Shown: positions 15,533 to 24,260, numbered from the stretch's first letter. The stretch: DNA of 42,193 nt from an uncultured Bacteroidales bacterium (GCA_946412245.1 CAMKGM010000024.1:1-42193); one strand, 5' to 3'. Numbers and translations are program-made. Notes: generated by a model not told the origin, from the letters alone.

Positions 15533-16858
15533 ATGAGTAACATCGGGAAACCATCGGTCAAGTTTGAGACGCTGGGTTGCAAACTCAATTTCTCTGAAAC
15601 GGCAACGCTGGGCAAGTTGCTCAGCGAGAGCGGTTATCCTACCGCGACGGCCGACGAGGTTCCTGGAATTTGTGTCGTTAACACCTGCAGTGTCACCGAA
15701 CTGGCCGACAAGAAAGGCCGCCAACACATTCGCTCGCTCATCAAGCGCTATCCCGATGCGCTCATCATCGTCACAGGCTGCTATGCCCAACTTAAGCCCA
15801 CAACGCTTGCCGCTATTCCCGGTGTGCACATTGTGCTGGGCAACGAGCAGAAACTTGATATTGTGCGCTACGTGGATAGGTGGTTCGCGCAGCATCAGCC
15901 TCAGGTGTCGGTCACTCCGCACAACGATATACGCCGCTTTTCGCCTTCGTGCGAGTGTGGCGACCGCACGCGCTATTTCTTGAAGGTGCAAGACGGCTGC
16001 GACTACTTTTGCTCCTACTGTACCATTCCCATGGCGCGCGGTCGCAGTCGCAGTGGCACCATCGAGAGCCTTGTGGCACAGGCCCGTGAGGTGGCTGCAG
16101 CCGGCGGCAAGGAGATTGTGATAACAGGTGTGAACATAGGCGACTACGGCAAAAACACCGGCGAGCGTTTCCTTGACCTGATTCAGGCCCTTGATGGGGT
16201 AGAAGGCATTGAGCGCTACCGCATTTCGTCGCTTGAGCCCGACCTGCTCACCGACGAGATTATCGCCTTCTGTGCTCGGTCGCGCGCCTTCATGCCGCAC
16301 TTCCACATTCCGCTGCAGAGCGGTAGCGACGAGGTGTTGCACCTCATGCGCCGCCACTACGATCGCAGCCTGTTTGCCGAGAAGATAGCCCGTATCCGTC
16401 AGGTGATGCCCGATGCCTTTGTGGGCGTGGATGTGATGGTGGGCACGCGAGGCGAGACACCCGAATGTTTCGAGGATTCGTTGCAGTTCATTGCCGGCCT
16501 CGATGTGCAGCACCTGCACGTGTTCCCCTACAGCGAGCGGCCCGGCACTATGGCGCTGCGCATCCCCTATATCGTAGACCAGAAGACCAAGCAGGAGCGC
16601 GTGGCGCAAATGATGGCGCTGAGCGACGAGCATGAACGCGCCTTCATTGAGCGCTATGTGGACACCGTTCGCCCCGTACTCATGGAGCAGCCCCACGAGG
16701 GTAGCGCTGTGATGCATGGCTTCACCGACAACTACATCCGTGTGAATGTGCCGCATTGTGCGCGTTTAGTCAACAAGGTGGTGCCTGTGCGACTGTTGAA
16801 GATTAACCCCGACCTGAGTGTGGATGCCGAGGTCGTAGCAGAGGAGACTCAACAATGA
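15533..16858 (+). CDS. mtaB: tRNA t6A37 methylthiotransferase MtaB
   Basis: The 441-residue radical-SAM enzyme adds a methylthio group to threonylcarbamoyl-adenosine 37 of tRNAs reading ANN codons. The N-terminal UPF0004 domain supplies the auxiliary 4Fe-4S cluster through Cys16 (TLGCKLN), Cys52 (NTCSV) and Cys83 (TGCYAQL). The radical-SAM motif is CDYFCSYC (Cys156, 160, 163). A C-terminal TRAM-like segment follows. TLGCKLN and the overall pattern favour MtaB over MiaB or RimO. The ATG at 15533 is preferred to a GTG three codons earlier. The stop overlaps the start of the next gene by four bases (ATGA), indicating coupling. Confidence 0.92.
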   Translation: MSNIGKPSVKFETLGCKLNFSETATLGKLLSESGYPTATADEVPGICVVNTCSVTELADKKGRQHIRSLIKRYPDALIIVTGCYAQLKPTTLAAIPGVHIVLGNEQKLDIVRYVDRWFAQHQPQVSVTPHNDIRRFSPSCECGDRTRYFLKVQDGCDYFCSYCTIPMARGRSRSGTIESLVAQAREVAAAGGKEIVITGVNIGDYGKNTGERFLDLIQALDGVEGIERYRISSLEPDLLTDEIIAFCARSRAFMPHFHIPLQSGSDEVLHLMRRHYDRSLFAEKIARIRQVMPDAFVGVDVMVGTRGETPECFEDSLQFIAGLDVQHLHVFPYSERPGTMALRIPYIVDQKTKQERVAQMMALSDEHERAFIERYVDTVRPVLMEQPHEGSAVMHGFTDNYIRVNVPHCARLVNKVVPVRLLKINPDLSVDAEVVAEETQQ

Positions 16859-17787
16859 CGCAGAGGACACAGAACATATTGCTCGCTCCGGTGGGCTGGG
16901 TGTTGAAGTTCTACGCTCTGTTGCCCTGGTGGCTGCTTTATGCTCATGCCACGGGTATGTACTTCCTGGCCTACTATGTGCTGCGCTATCGCCGCAAGGT
17001 GGTGCGCCAGAACTTGATGGAATGCTTCCCCGACAAGACCGAGGCAGAACGCAAAAAGATTGAGAAAGAGTATTATAAGCACTTTGCCGACTACTTTTTC
17101 GAGACCATCAAGATACCGCGCATCAGCGACGATGAAATCAAGCGTCGCGTGAAGTTCAGCAATGTGCATCTCATTGACGATGCCCTCGACCGGGGGCAGT
17201 CGGTCATGCTCTATGCCTCACACTATGGCAACTGGGAGTGGATTACCTCGGTTATGCTCTGGTTGCGTCCCAAGACCCGCGAGCGGGGTGGGGTGCTGGG
17301 GCAGACTTATCATCCGCTCGAGAATCCGTGGTTCGACCGCTACTTCCTGAAGTTGCGCCAGCACTGGGGCACGATATGCATTCCCGGCAAGCAGGTGTTC
17401 AGGGTGATGCTGCGCAGTCAGCAGCAAGGCAAACCCATCGCGTTGGGCTTTATCAGCGACCAGCACCCATTGAAAGGCGACGAGGGGCATGTAATTAAGT
17501 TCCTCAATCATCCCACGGCCATGATTACCGGCACCGAACTCATTGCCAGCAAACTCGATATGCGTGCATTGTGCTTCGACATGCGCAAGGTGAGCCGCGG
17601 ACACTACGAGGTGGACCTGGTGCTGCTGAGCGACCATGCAGCCCGGGAGAAGAAAGGCGACATCACCAACCGCTATGCTCGCCTGCTCGAGCAGCGCATC
17701 AATGCCGAACCCGCCTACTGGCTGTGGACGCACAAGCGCTGGAAACGCAAAGTAGAATATCCCGAAGGATACATCACAGACAACTGA
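16855..17787 (+). CDS. Lipid A biosynthesis acyltransferase (LpxL/HtrB family)
   Basis: The 310-residue inner-membrane protein belongs to the LpxL/LpxM family, which adds a secondary acyl chain to the lipid A precursor. It has an N-terminal hydrophobic segment (about 8-42) and the catalytic HX4E motif HYGNWE (His123, Glu128), followed by the GxxYHPLENPWFDRYF and ISDQHP-type blocks of the family and the NAEPAYWLWTHKRWK end. Bacteroidales usually make under-acylated lipid A and carry one such gene. It is coupled to mtaB by a four-base overlap and followed within 16 bases by a glycosyltransferase, so it is in an envelope-oriented operon. A CAACTGA heptamer is doubled at its end. Confidence 0.92.
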   Translation: MTQRTQNILLAPVGWVLKFYALLPWWLLYAHATGMYFLAYYVLRYRRKVVRQNLMECFPDKTEAERKKIEKEYYKHFADYFFETIKIPRISDDEIKRRVKFSNVHLIDDALDRGQSVMLYASHYGNWEWITSVMLWLRPKTRERGGVLGQTYHPLENPWFDRYFLKLRQHWGTICIPGKQVFRVMLRSQQQGKPIALGFISDQHPLKGDEGHVIKFLNHPTAMITGTELIASKLDMRALCFDMRKVSRGHYEVDLVLLSDHAAREKKGDITNRYARLLEQRINAEPAYWLWTHKRWKRKVEYPEGYITDN

Positions 17788-17802
17788 CAACTGAAAATTA
17801 CA

Positions 17803-18807
17803 ATGAAACCTGTAGCTGTCATCATACTCAACTGGAACGGAGCCAATCTGCTACGTCGCTACCTGCCCACAGTGCTTGCGGGCACCAGTGCCGACATTGC
17901 CGACGTGATTGTGGCCGACAACGGTAGTACCGACGACAGCCGTCAGGTGCTCGAGCACGAATTCCCCACAGTCAAGAAACTCTATCTCGATAAGAACTAC
18001 GGCTTTGCCGAGGGCTATAACCGTGCCATTGCCCAGGCCGAGGGATACCGCTACACCGTGCTGCTCAACAGCGATGTGCGCACACCTGCCGGTTGGCTCG
18101 AACCCCTCTATAGCTACTGCGAAGCTCACCTCGAGGTTGGGGCCGTGATGCCCAAACTCTGGCAGGACCGAGACGATGACCGCCAGGTGTTTGAATATGC
18201 CGGTGCGGCAGGCGGTTTCCTCGATAAGCATGGCTATCCCTATTGCCGAGGCCGCATCTTCGACTCCATCGAGGACGACCGTGGGCAGTACGACGGCGAG
18301 CCGGCCGACATCTTCTGGGCTACGGGAGCTTGTCTCATGGTGCGTACCGCCCTCTATGAGCAGGCCGGCGGACTTGACAAGGACTTCTTTGCCCACATGG
18401 AGGAGATTGACCTGTGCTGGCGCATTCTGCTCACCGGTAGCAAGATAAGGGTGGTTCCCGAGAGCCATGTCTATCATCTGGGCGGTGGCAGTCTGCCACA
18501 GGGTAACCCGCGCAAAACCTATCTCAATTTCCGCAACAGTCTGCTGCTGTTGCACAAGAACCTGCCCCAGCGTGAGGGCAAGCGGCTGCTCATCGTGCGC
18601 CGCCTCTACGACACGCTGGCATTCTTCATGGCACTGGCCAAGTTGCATGGTGGTGATGCCAAGGCCATCCTGCGCGCTCACCGCGATTTCCGCAAGATGC
18701 GTGGCAACTACACCTCACACCCGTCTCAAAATCTGCTCAAGGCCATCCCCGAGTGCCGCCGTAACATTGTCGTCGACTACTACCTGCGCCGTCGCCGCAC
18801 CTTCTAA
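17803..18807 (+). CDS. Glycosyltransferase family 2 protein
   Basis: The 334-residue protein has a GT-A fold signature: start PVAVIILNWNG, IVADNGSTDDS for nucleotide-sugar binding, LNSDV as the DXD-equivalent metal site (about 88-92), FWATGACLMVR and the HMEEIDLCWR acceptor/catalytic block, then GGGSLPQGNPRKTYLNFRN. The pattern is that of rhamnosyl- or similar transferases building O-antigen or other surface glycans; donor and acceptor are unknown. There is no C-terminal membrane anchor, but the end is very basic (YYLRRRRTF). Its last ~93 bases are duplicated downstream at 19592-19686. It is probably cotranscribed with the lipid A acyltransferase. Confidence 0.9.
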   Translation: MKPVAVIILNWNGANLLRRYLPTVLAGTSADIADVIVADNGSTDDSRQVLEHEFPTVKKLYLDKNYGFAEGYNRAIAQAEGYRYTVLLNSDVRTPAGWLEPLYSYCEAHLEVGAVMPKLWQDRDDDRQVFEYAGAAGGFLDKHGYPYCRGRIFDSIEDDRGQYDGEPADIFWATGACLMVRTALYEQAGGLDKDFFAHMEEIDLCWRILLTGSKIRVVPESHVYHLGGGSLPQGNPRKTYLNFRNSLLLLHKNLPQREGKRLLIVRRLYDTLAFFMALAKLHGGDAKAILRAHRDFRKMRGNYTSHPSQNLLKAIPECRRNIVVDYYLRRRRTF

Positions 18808-18850
18808 AATTTGTAGATGAATTGAGTAATTATTTAAAGCTTCAATCAAT

Positions 18851-19543
18851 ATGATGACTAAGATTTCTTCAATAATTCGCTGCATCGCTACTGTAGCTGC
18901 CATTCTAATAGCTTTTGGCTTCACCTCTAATGCACAGAAGATGGTAAAACTCTCTGTGCCAGTCGACACACTGAAGGCACGCGCTGCTGCCGATGGCGAG
19001 CGTTATAACGCCCTCTTGACACGTTTCATCGCGGCCGACACAACTCTAACAGTCGAAGAAGCAGCACTCGTCTACTATGGTTACTACGATGCTCCCATCG
19101 ATCGAGAATCCTCATCGTTAACTGATCGTATCAATGCTCTAGACTCGGCAAAGGCGGGTCATTACGAAGCTGCTTACGCCCTGCTGTCCAAACTGATTGA
19201 GAACAATCCCGTAGGGGCTCAGAACATCTATGAGGCTTACTCCTGTGCCAAAAGAGCAGGCCTGACCGAAGAAGCAAATAACCTGCTCAACAGGTCGCTG
19301 CTGCTCGCGCGAGTGATAATTGCCAGTGGCGACGGCAAAACTCTCGAAACTGCACTGAGAGTTAATGAAATCAGTGACGAGTATTTCTTCTTGTATGATA
19401 TTGTGAAAGCCCCGCGCATCAAAAGTCAGCGACTAGAAATTCACGATGGCCACAAGTATGACATTCTGACCTTTGAGGAAAACGGCAAAACCATTGATAT
19501 CTACTTCCTCTCCTTGATGTCGGTCTCCGACATTCTCTTCTGA
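18851..19543 (+). CDS. Exported DUF4919-like protein
   Basis: The 230-residue protein has a signal peptide (about 1-28, ending FTSNAQ) and resembles DUF4919 proteins, found mainly in Bacteroidota: YNALLTRFIAADTTLTVEEAALVYYGYYDAP near the start, a helical repeat-like middle (SAKAGHYEAAYALLSKLIENNP) and a DILTFEENGKTIDIYF region. The function is unknown. The gene lies between the end of the glycosyltransferase gene and a second, detached copy of that gene's last ~93 bases, so it appears to have arrived as an insertion. Base usage is similar to its neighbours. The first of two consecutive ATG codons was used. Confidence 0.7.
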   Translation: MMTKISSIIRCIATVAAILIAFGFTSNAQKMVKLSVPVDTLKARAAADGERYNALLTRFIAADTTLTVEEAALVYYGYYDAPIDRESSSLTDRINALDSAKAGHYEAAYALLSKLIENNPVGAQNIYEAYSCAKRAGLTEEANNLLNRSLLLARVIIASGDGKTLETALRVNEISDEYFFLYDIVKAPRIKSQRLEIHDGHKYDILTFEENGKTIDIYFLSLMSVSDILF

Positions 19544-19591
19544 GAACTTTACGAATATCTCAAATAGTTTGAGTTCGATAAAGTAATTGCT

Positions 19592-19686
19592 CCTCGCACC
19601 CGTCTCAAAATCAGCTCAAAGCCATCCCCGAGTGCCGCCGTAATATTGTCGTTGACTACTACCTGCGCCGTCGCCGCACCTTTTGA
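19592..19686 (+). pseudogene. Detached duplicate of the glycosyltransferase 3' end
   Basis: These ~94 bases match 18713-18806 apart from about eight substitutions and translate as HPSQNQLKAIPECRRN, VVDYYLRRRRTF and a stop. Most differences are silent third-position changes (AAG/AAA, AAC/AAT, GTC/GTT, TTC/TTT), the mark of sequence that evolved under coding selection rather than a recent copying error. No start codon is attached. It lies 48 bp after the DUF4919 gene. Confidence 0.85.
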
Positions 19687-19738
19687 GGTGAGTTTGAAAG
19701 ATTTCGACCAAATCAATGGAGATTTGACGTGAAATCAC

Positions 19739-19746
19739 TAATTTTG
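19739..19746 (+). promoter_or_regulatory. -7 box immediately before the MBOAT gene
   Basis: TAATTTTG ends only five bases before the ATG at 19752. With the usual -7 placement the transcript would begin at or next to the start codon, giving a leaderless or nearly leaderless mRNA. No clear -33 box is present. Confidence 0.5.
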
Positions 19747-19751
19747 TAACC

Positions 19752-21194
19752 ATGTTATTCAATTCGGTTGAATTCCTTATATTTTTGCCGGTAGTTTTCC
19801 TCCTCTACTGGTTTGTGTTCAAGCCCCGCAAGTCGCAGAATCTGCTCTTGCTGGCAGCCAGCTATGTCTTCTATGGCTGGTGGGACTGGCGTTTCCTGCT
19901 GCTCATCGTCGCCACCTCGGCAAGCAGCTATGTGAGCGGCCTGCTCATAGCACATTTTGAGGGCAACCGAACCTCCCGGCGTCTGGTGAGCACGGTGAAC
20001 ATCGTGTTCAATTTGCTCATACTTGCCACTTTCAAGTATTTCAACTTCTTTGTCGACAATCTTGATGCACTATTTTCGGCCATGGGATACAAACTCGACT
20101 GGGTCACGCTCGACGTGGTGCTGCCGGTGGGCATCTCGTTCTACACCTTCCAGGCGCTCAGTTACAGCATCGATGTGTATCGCCACAACATCAAGCCCAC
20201 GCGCAGCATGGTCGATTTCTTTGCCTACATCAGTTTCTTTCCGCAGCTGGTGGCAGGCCCCATTGAGCGTGCCACCAAGTTGTTGCCACAATTCCAGCGC
20301 AACCGCAGCTTCGACCAGTCGGCCGCCATCGATGGCAGCCGCCAAATGCTGTGGGGCTTTTTCAAGAAGATGGTCGTGGCCGACACCTGTGCCTACTTTG
20401 TGAACATGAGTTGGGACAACTACGCTTCACTCTCAAGCATCAATCTGCTCATGTTGGGAGTCCTGTTCACCTTCCAGATTTATTGCGATTTTTCGGGATA
20501 TAGCGACATTGCCATTGGTTGTGCGCGACTGTTCGGTTTCAACCTCACTCGCAACTTCAATTATCCCTATTTCTCACGCAGCATCCCTGAATTCTGGCGC
20601 CGTTGGCACATCTCGCTCATGACCTGGTTCCGCGACTATGTCTATATTCCCTTGGGTGGCAGTCGTTGCTCAAAGGTTAAGGTGGTGCGAAACACGCTCA
20701 TCGTTTTCTTTGTGAGTGGCTTGTGGCATGGTGCCAACTGGACCTTCGTCGTTTGGGGTCTGTTTCATGCGCTCATCATCAGCATCTATGTGGTTTTGGG
20801 ACTGAAAGGCAAGTACCCCGATGATAGCAACCGCTGGTTGCCTTCTTTCAAGGCGCTCATGCAGATGCTCATCACCTTCTTGCTGGCTGTCGTTGGCTGG
20901 ATCATTTTCCGCGCTACCAGCATTTCAGAGGCCTGGCAGTTCCTGAATGGCCTGGCTACGCATTGGTGGTTCGATGGCTTGATTCAGGGAACAAAAGGCA
21001 TCGCGCTCATGGCTCCTGTATTCCTGCTTGAATGGGTGCAGCGTCACAAGCAGCATGCCCTGCAGTTCTCGGGTCACGGTCTGTGCCGTTACCGACCGGT
21101 GCGATGGGCCATTTATTATCTGCTCATCTTTGCTATCTATAAATTGGCACTGGTGCAGAATGTGAGTCAAACGTTTATTTACTTCCAATTCTGA
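19752..21194 (+). CDS. MBOAT family O-acyltransferase (AlgI/DltB type)
   Basis: The 480-residue polytopic inner-membrane protein is an MBOAT enzyme that moves an acyl group, usually acetyl, across the membrane to a surface glycan. Family signatures: start MLFNSVEFLIFLPVVFLLYW, ASYVFYGWWDWRF, LPVGISFYTFQALSYSIDVYR, SFFPQLVAGPIERA, YCDFSGYSDIAIG, FWRRWHISLMTWFRDYVYIPLGG with His286, and VSGLWHGANW with the catalytic His326. About ten or more membrane helices are evident. The next gene starts six bases after the stop and encodes the SGNH-like partner, the usual two-gene pairing. The acceptor is unknown; the upstream glycosyltransferase and lipid A genes suggest LPS or capsule. Confidence 0.93.
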   Translation: MLFNSVEFLIFLPVVFLLYWFVFKPRKSQNLLLLAASYVFYGWWDWRFLLLIVATSASSYVSGLLIAHFEGNRTSRRLVSTVNIVFNLLILATFKYFNFFVDNLDALFSAMGYKLDWVTLDVVLPVGISFYTFQALSYSIDVYRHNIKPTRSMVDFFAYISFFPQLVAGPIERATKLLPQFQRNRSFDQSAAIDGSRQMLWGFFKKMVVADTCAYFVNMSWDNYASLSSINLLMLGVLFTFQIYCDFSGYSDIAIGCARLFGFNLTRNFNYPYFSRSIPEFWRRWHISLMTWFRDYVYIPLGGSRCSKVKVVRNTLIVFFVSGLWHGANWTFVVWGLFHALIISIYVVLGLKGKYPDDSNRWLPSFKALMQMLITFLLAVVGWIIFRATSISEAWQFLNGLATHWWFDGLIQGTKGIALMAPVFLLEWVQRHKQHALQFSGHGLCRYRPVRWAIYYLLIFAIYKLALVQNVSQTFIYFQF

Positions 21195-21200
21195 CGCGCC

Positions 21201-22202
21201 ATGAAACACTACCTGTTGAAACTGCTACTCTTCTTCTCGCCAATTCTCCTGGTGGTGGCCATCTATGTGGTGCTTGACCCGTTTATGGTTGTTTGGCACT
21301 ACGACGACTATCGCGTCGAGGACCGTGCCGTGTTCATTAACCGCGCTTATGTGTCTTCAAGGGTGTTTGAGAACCAGAACGATACTTGTCATTACGACTC
21401 CTTTATCTTCGGCAATTCCACCAGTCTCAACTACTATGTCGCCGACTGGCAACGGTACATAGGCACCGGCACGCATCCTTTCCATTTCGATGCCATGAAT
21501 GGCTCGGTCGAGGGCATCTATCTCAAAGTGGGCTTTATTGATGAGCATCATGCCCCTATCAAGAACGCGCTGGTCATTCTCGACAACAAGATGCTGCAGA
21601 AAGGTGACTACCGCAGCCATTTGTTCATGCAACCGGCCACGCTCACCCACAATGACAATTGGGTGCAGTTCCACAGCACACAATTCATGACGTTTTTGAG
21701 CCCGCAGTTTCTCAGAGCCTATTTCGACTACTTGTTTACCGGCAAGTATAAACCTTATATGAAAGAGGTGCTGCAACAGCCACATCGCGTGAGTTATGAC
21801 AAGCCATCGAATGAAATCAAGGAAACACTTGCCGAGCGGCTCATTGCCCGGGGTAAGTATTTTACCCCTGAGCGCTGTGAGCAATTCGCCGGCAAGCAGC
21901 ATCCTGACTCCATTGATGTGCCCCACATTGATGCGGCACGCCAACAAATGTTTGGCGAGATAGCCTCAGTTTTCAAGCGACACAACACGCGCGTCAAGGT
22001 GATTGTCAGTCCCTACTACGACCGGATTCGACTCAATCCCTCCGACCTCCGGTTCCTTCAGTCAACATTTGGCAAGCAGAATGTGTACGACTTCAGCGGA
22101 CCGAACAAGTGGAATGCCGATTATCACAACTATTACGACACAGTTCACTATCGCCCGCATGTGGCACGCGAACTCTTGAAAATCGTTTACGAAAAACCTT
22201 GA
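21201..22202 (+). CDS. SGNH-like (AlgX/AlgJ type) partner of the MBOAT acyltransferase
   Basis: The 333-residue protein has one N-terminal transmembrane helix (about 5-26) and a periplasmic domain. The arrangement fits SGNH/GDSL-like acetyltransferases that work with MBOAT proteins: block I FIFGNSTSLNY (candidate nucleophile Ser73 or Ser75) and a C-terminal Asp-x-x-His pair, D313-T-V-H316, in YYDTVHYRPHVA. Residues FYxD-like VIVSPYYDR fit the central strand. The MBOAT protein would pass acyl groups to this partner, which completes transfer to a glycan. Overall similarity to named families is weak, so the assignment rests on motifs plus position. It ends 36 bp from a convergent ABC permease. 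Confidence 0.75.
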   Translation: MKHYLLKLLLFFSPILLVVAIYVVLDPFMVVWHYDDYRVEDRAVFINRAYVSSRVFENQNDTCHYDSFIFGNSTSLNYYVADWQRYIGTGTHPFHFDAMNGSVEGIYLKVGFIDEHHAPIKNALVILDNKMLQKGDYRSHLFMQPATLTHNDNWVQFHSTQFMTFLSPQFLRAYFDYLFTGKYKPYMKEVLQQPHRVSYDKPSNEIKETLAERLIARGKYFTPERCEQFAGKQHPDSIDVPHIDAARQQMFGEIASVFKRHNTRVKVIVSPYYDRIRLNPSDLRFLQSTFGKQNVYDFSGPNKWNADYHNYYDTVHYRPHVARELLKIVYEKP

Positions 22203-22238
22203 AAACCGTTGGTTGTCAGTGCTCGAGATGAGTCGGCG

Positions 22239-23432
22239 TCAGTCTTGAATCCATAGCGAATTCACCTTGCGCCTGATGGCCCACACATTGCCTGCCGTGA
22301 TGGCGGCCATGATTGCCATAGCCACAATCAATGCCGGTATGATGGTGCCTCCGTTGGTTCCTATCTCCCGTAGCATGGGCATATAACAGCCACGAGCCAC
22401 CAGCATGAGCACAATTGAGGCTATGAGTACAGCCACATTGATGAGCACCACCATCTTAACATAGGGCGCCGATACCTGACGCGGCGAGTAGCCCAGCATG
22501 ATCAGGTCTTGCAGTTTCTTGGTGTTCTTCTGCAATAGCAGGTAGATGCTCAGCATCAGCACGAAGAACGACAGTAGGCTAATCAGCACACCTATCACAA
22601 TCACGATGATGATAATGAGCGTCAAGAAGTAGTAGGTCTTGCTCGATGCCATCTTGTCGCCGGCTATCATGTACTTGTGAGCGTCCATATAGGCTTGTAT
22701 CTTGGGGTCGCCGGGGCGGTTCACCTCAACCACGAGCCTCAAGGGTTGCTGCACTTCGCCCGTGCCGTAGCGCGCGTTGGCCCAGCGCATGAATTCATCG
22801 GGAACGATGATGGTGTTCAATCGATTAGAGAATCCTACGATGCGGCCGTTCATCATGTCAGAGTGCCCATTGCCCGTCAGGTTGAATGTGAGCGGAACAC
22901 TGCTCACCTCGCCCTCGCTCACCTTAGGCATGCCTTGAGTAGCGGCAAACCCGAAGTTGTAAAGCGACAAGTATTCACGCGACAGGATTACCGGCACTTG
23001 CGGTCGTTGTGGGTCAAAGTGCCACGATGTGGAGTCAACATCAATGAAGTTGTTGGGAATGGACTCAAAGAAGAACATGGTGCGTATCATGGGGCTTGAA
23101 CCACCGCCAATTGACGCGATGATGCTGAACTTACTGCTCGTGAACTTGCCCACGCGGCGGCACCACGGCTGCTGTTCAATGTCGGCAATGTCTTCGTCGC
23201 TGAATTCGGCCGATGTGCCCATGATGGCACCCGCGCTGCTGATGTTGCGTGTAATAATCAAGTAGTCCTTGCGAATGAAACTCTCCTCGTCAGTGAACAC
23301 CGGTAGCACGTCGCAGTAGAACTGAACCGCCAGTATCACAATCGTCAGACCTATCAAGTTCGCTATCGAGAAACCGATGAGCTGCGGTGTGCTGATGTGC
23401 TTGCGCAGCAATTTCCACATGAGTCCTTTCAT
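22239..23432 (-). CDS. ABC transporter permease, FtsX/MacB-like
   Basis: The 397-residue protein shows the FtsX-like plan: one transmembrane helix near the N-terminus (about 20-42), a large extracytoplasmic domain (about 45-265) and three helices near the C-terminus (about 268-300, 323-345, 360-385). Such permeases usually act as mechanotransmitters driving lipoprotein or peptide handling at the membrane surface rather than simple import. It overlaps the ATPase gene by four bases (23429-23432), so both are translated together. It starts ATG at 23432 (MKGLMWKLLRKHIS). The cargo is unknown. Confidence 0.82.
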   Translation of the reverse strand: MKGLMWKLLRKHISTPQLIGFSIANLIGLTIVILAVQFYCDVLPVFTDEESFIRKDYLIITRNISSAGAIMGTSAEFSDEDIADIEQQPWCRRVGKFTSSKFSIIASIGGGSSPMIRTMFFFESIPNNFIDVDSTSWHFDPQRPQVPVILSREYLSLYNFGFAATQGMPKVSEGEVSSVPLTFNLTGNGHSDMMNGRIVGFSNRLNTIIVPDEFMRWANARYGTGEVQQPLRLVVEVNRPGDPKIQAYMDAHKYMIAGDKMASSKTYYFLTLIIIIVIVIGVLISLLSFFVLMLSIYLLLQKNTKKLQDLIMLGYSPRQVSAPYVKMVVLINVAVLIASIVLMLVARGCYMPMLREIGTNGGTIIPALIVAMAIMAAITAGNVWAIRRKVNSLWIQD

Positions 23433-24073
23433 AACTTGAATTCTTTATCGACTTGAATCTTTACGTTATTTCCCACCGAGGTGGAGATGATGCCGGCTCC
23501 TTGTTGCCGAGCAGCTTCCTCAACCAGTTCGGCCACAATGCGGTTGTTGGTCTCGTCGAGGTGGCTCACCGGTTCGTCGAGCAAGATGAAGTCGCACGGC
23601 TGGCACAAGGTGCGGATGATGGCCACACGCTGCTGTTGCCCGATCGAGAGTTTAGCCACGAGGCTGTTCACCTTATCGGCGATGCCCAGTGCCTCGAACA
23701 GAGGCAGAATTTCCGCTTTGGTCTTGAAGTGGGTGAGTTGGTTCTTGAGTTGGATATTCTCCAGGGCGGTGAGTTCGGGGAATAGCCGCATATCCTGTGG
23801 CAGATAGGCGATATGCTGTTTGCGCACATCGCACCATTGCTGCACCGTGAGCGAGCGGATGTCCTGTCCGTCGAACAGGAACTGGCCCGAGTAGTCAACA
23901 CGATAGCCGTAGATGTAGCTGCACATCGACGACTTGCCGGTGCCGCTCTCGGCCGAGATGAGGTAGTGCTTGCCCTTCTCGAAGGTGAGGTTCTGGAGCC
24001 ACACTTCGCTCTCGTTCTTTTCCCTGCCGGCAAACACGGCAGGCAGTGTATTTCTCAGTTCAATTGTGTTCAT
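23429..24073 (-). CDS. ABC transporter ATP-binding protein
   Basis: About 214 residues from the ATG at 24073 (a longer TTG-started frame from 24091 is less likely). Motifs: Walker A SAESGTGKSS, Q-loop AYLPQDMRLFPEL, signature LSIGQQQRVA, Walker B FILLDEP and D-loop SHLDE. The H-loop position, normally VTHD-like, reads IISTSVGNN, so the switch histidine appears to be a serine. The protein is shorter than most ABC ATPases at its C-terminus. It is the first gene of a two-gene operon with the FtsX-like permease. Confidence 0.85.
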   Translation of the reverse strand: MNTIELRNTLPAVFAGREKNESEVWLQNLTFEKGKHYLISAESGTGKSSMCSYIYGYRVDYSGQFLFDGQDIRSLTVQQWCDVRKQHIAYLPQDMRLFPELTALENIQLKNQLTHFKTKAEILPLFEALGIADKVNSLVAKLSIGQQQRVAIIRTLCQPCDFILLDEPVSHLDETNNRIVAELVEEAARQQGAGIISTSVGNNVKIQVDKEFKL

Positions 24074-24101
24074 GAAACAAATGCTTAACAATTAGCAACT
24101 G

Positions 24102-24109
24102 CAAAGATA
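24102..24109 (-). promoter_or_regulatory. -7 box of the ABC transporter operon
   Basis: TATCTTTG on the minus strand lies about 28 bases before the ATG at 24073. A TTG at 24134-24132 could be a -33 box with a slightly long 22-base spacer. Confidence 0.6.
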
Positions 24110-24180
24110 ATAAAAAGATTATTGCAGTGCGACAAAACCCAAAACAAATCAGGTTTTTTGCTCGCCCTTGCTGTCGCTGC

Positions 24181-24204
24181 GGAGTTAAGGAGTGTAGGAG
24201 TCCA
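24181..24204. repeat. Three 8-bp tandem units GGAGTnnA
   Basis: GGAGTTAA, GGAGTGTA and GGAGTCCA follow directly on one another in the 187-bp gap between the ABC ATPase and the (alpha/alpha)-barrel protein gene. Nothing else was recognised in the gap. Confidence 0.4.
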
Positions 24205-24260
24205 TGCTGTCCTCAAAATTGTCTTTTCCTGAAAAAAACATTGCGGACCGTGTCCCGATG

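Noticed and set aside
15518-16756. 412-residue open frame opposite mtaB
   Set aside because: It is an antisense shadow of mtaB; the encoded residues are His/Ala-rich and match no family.
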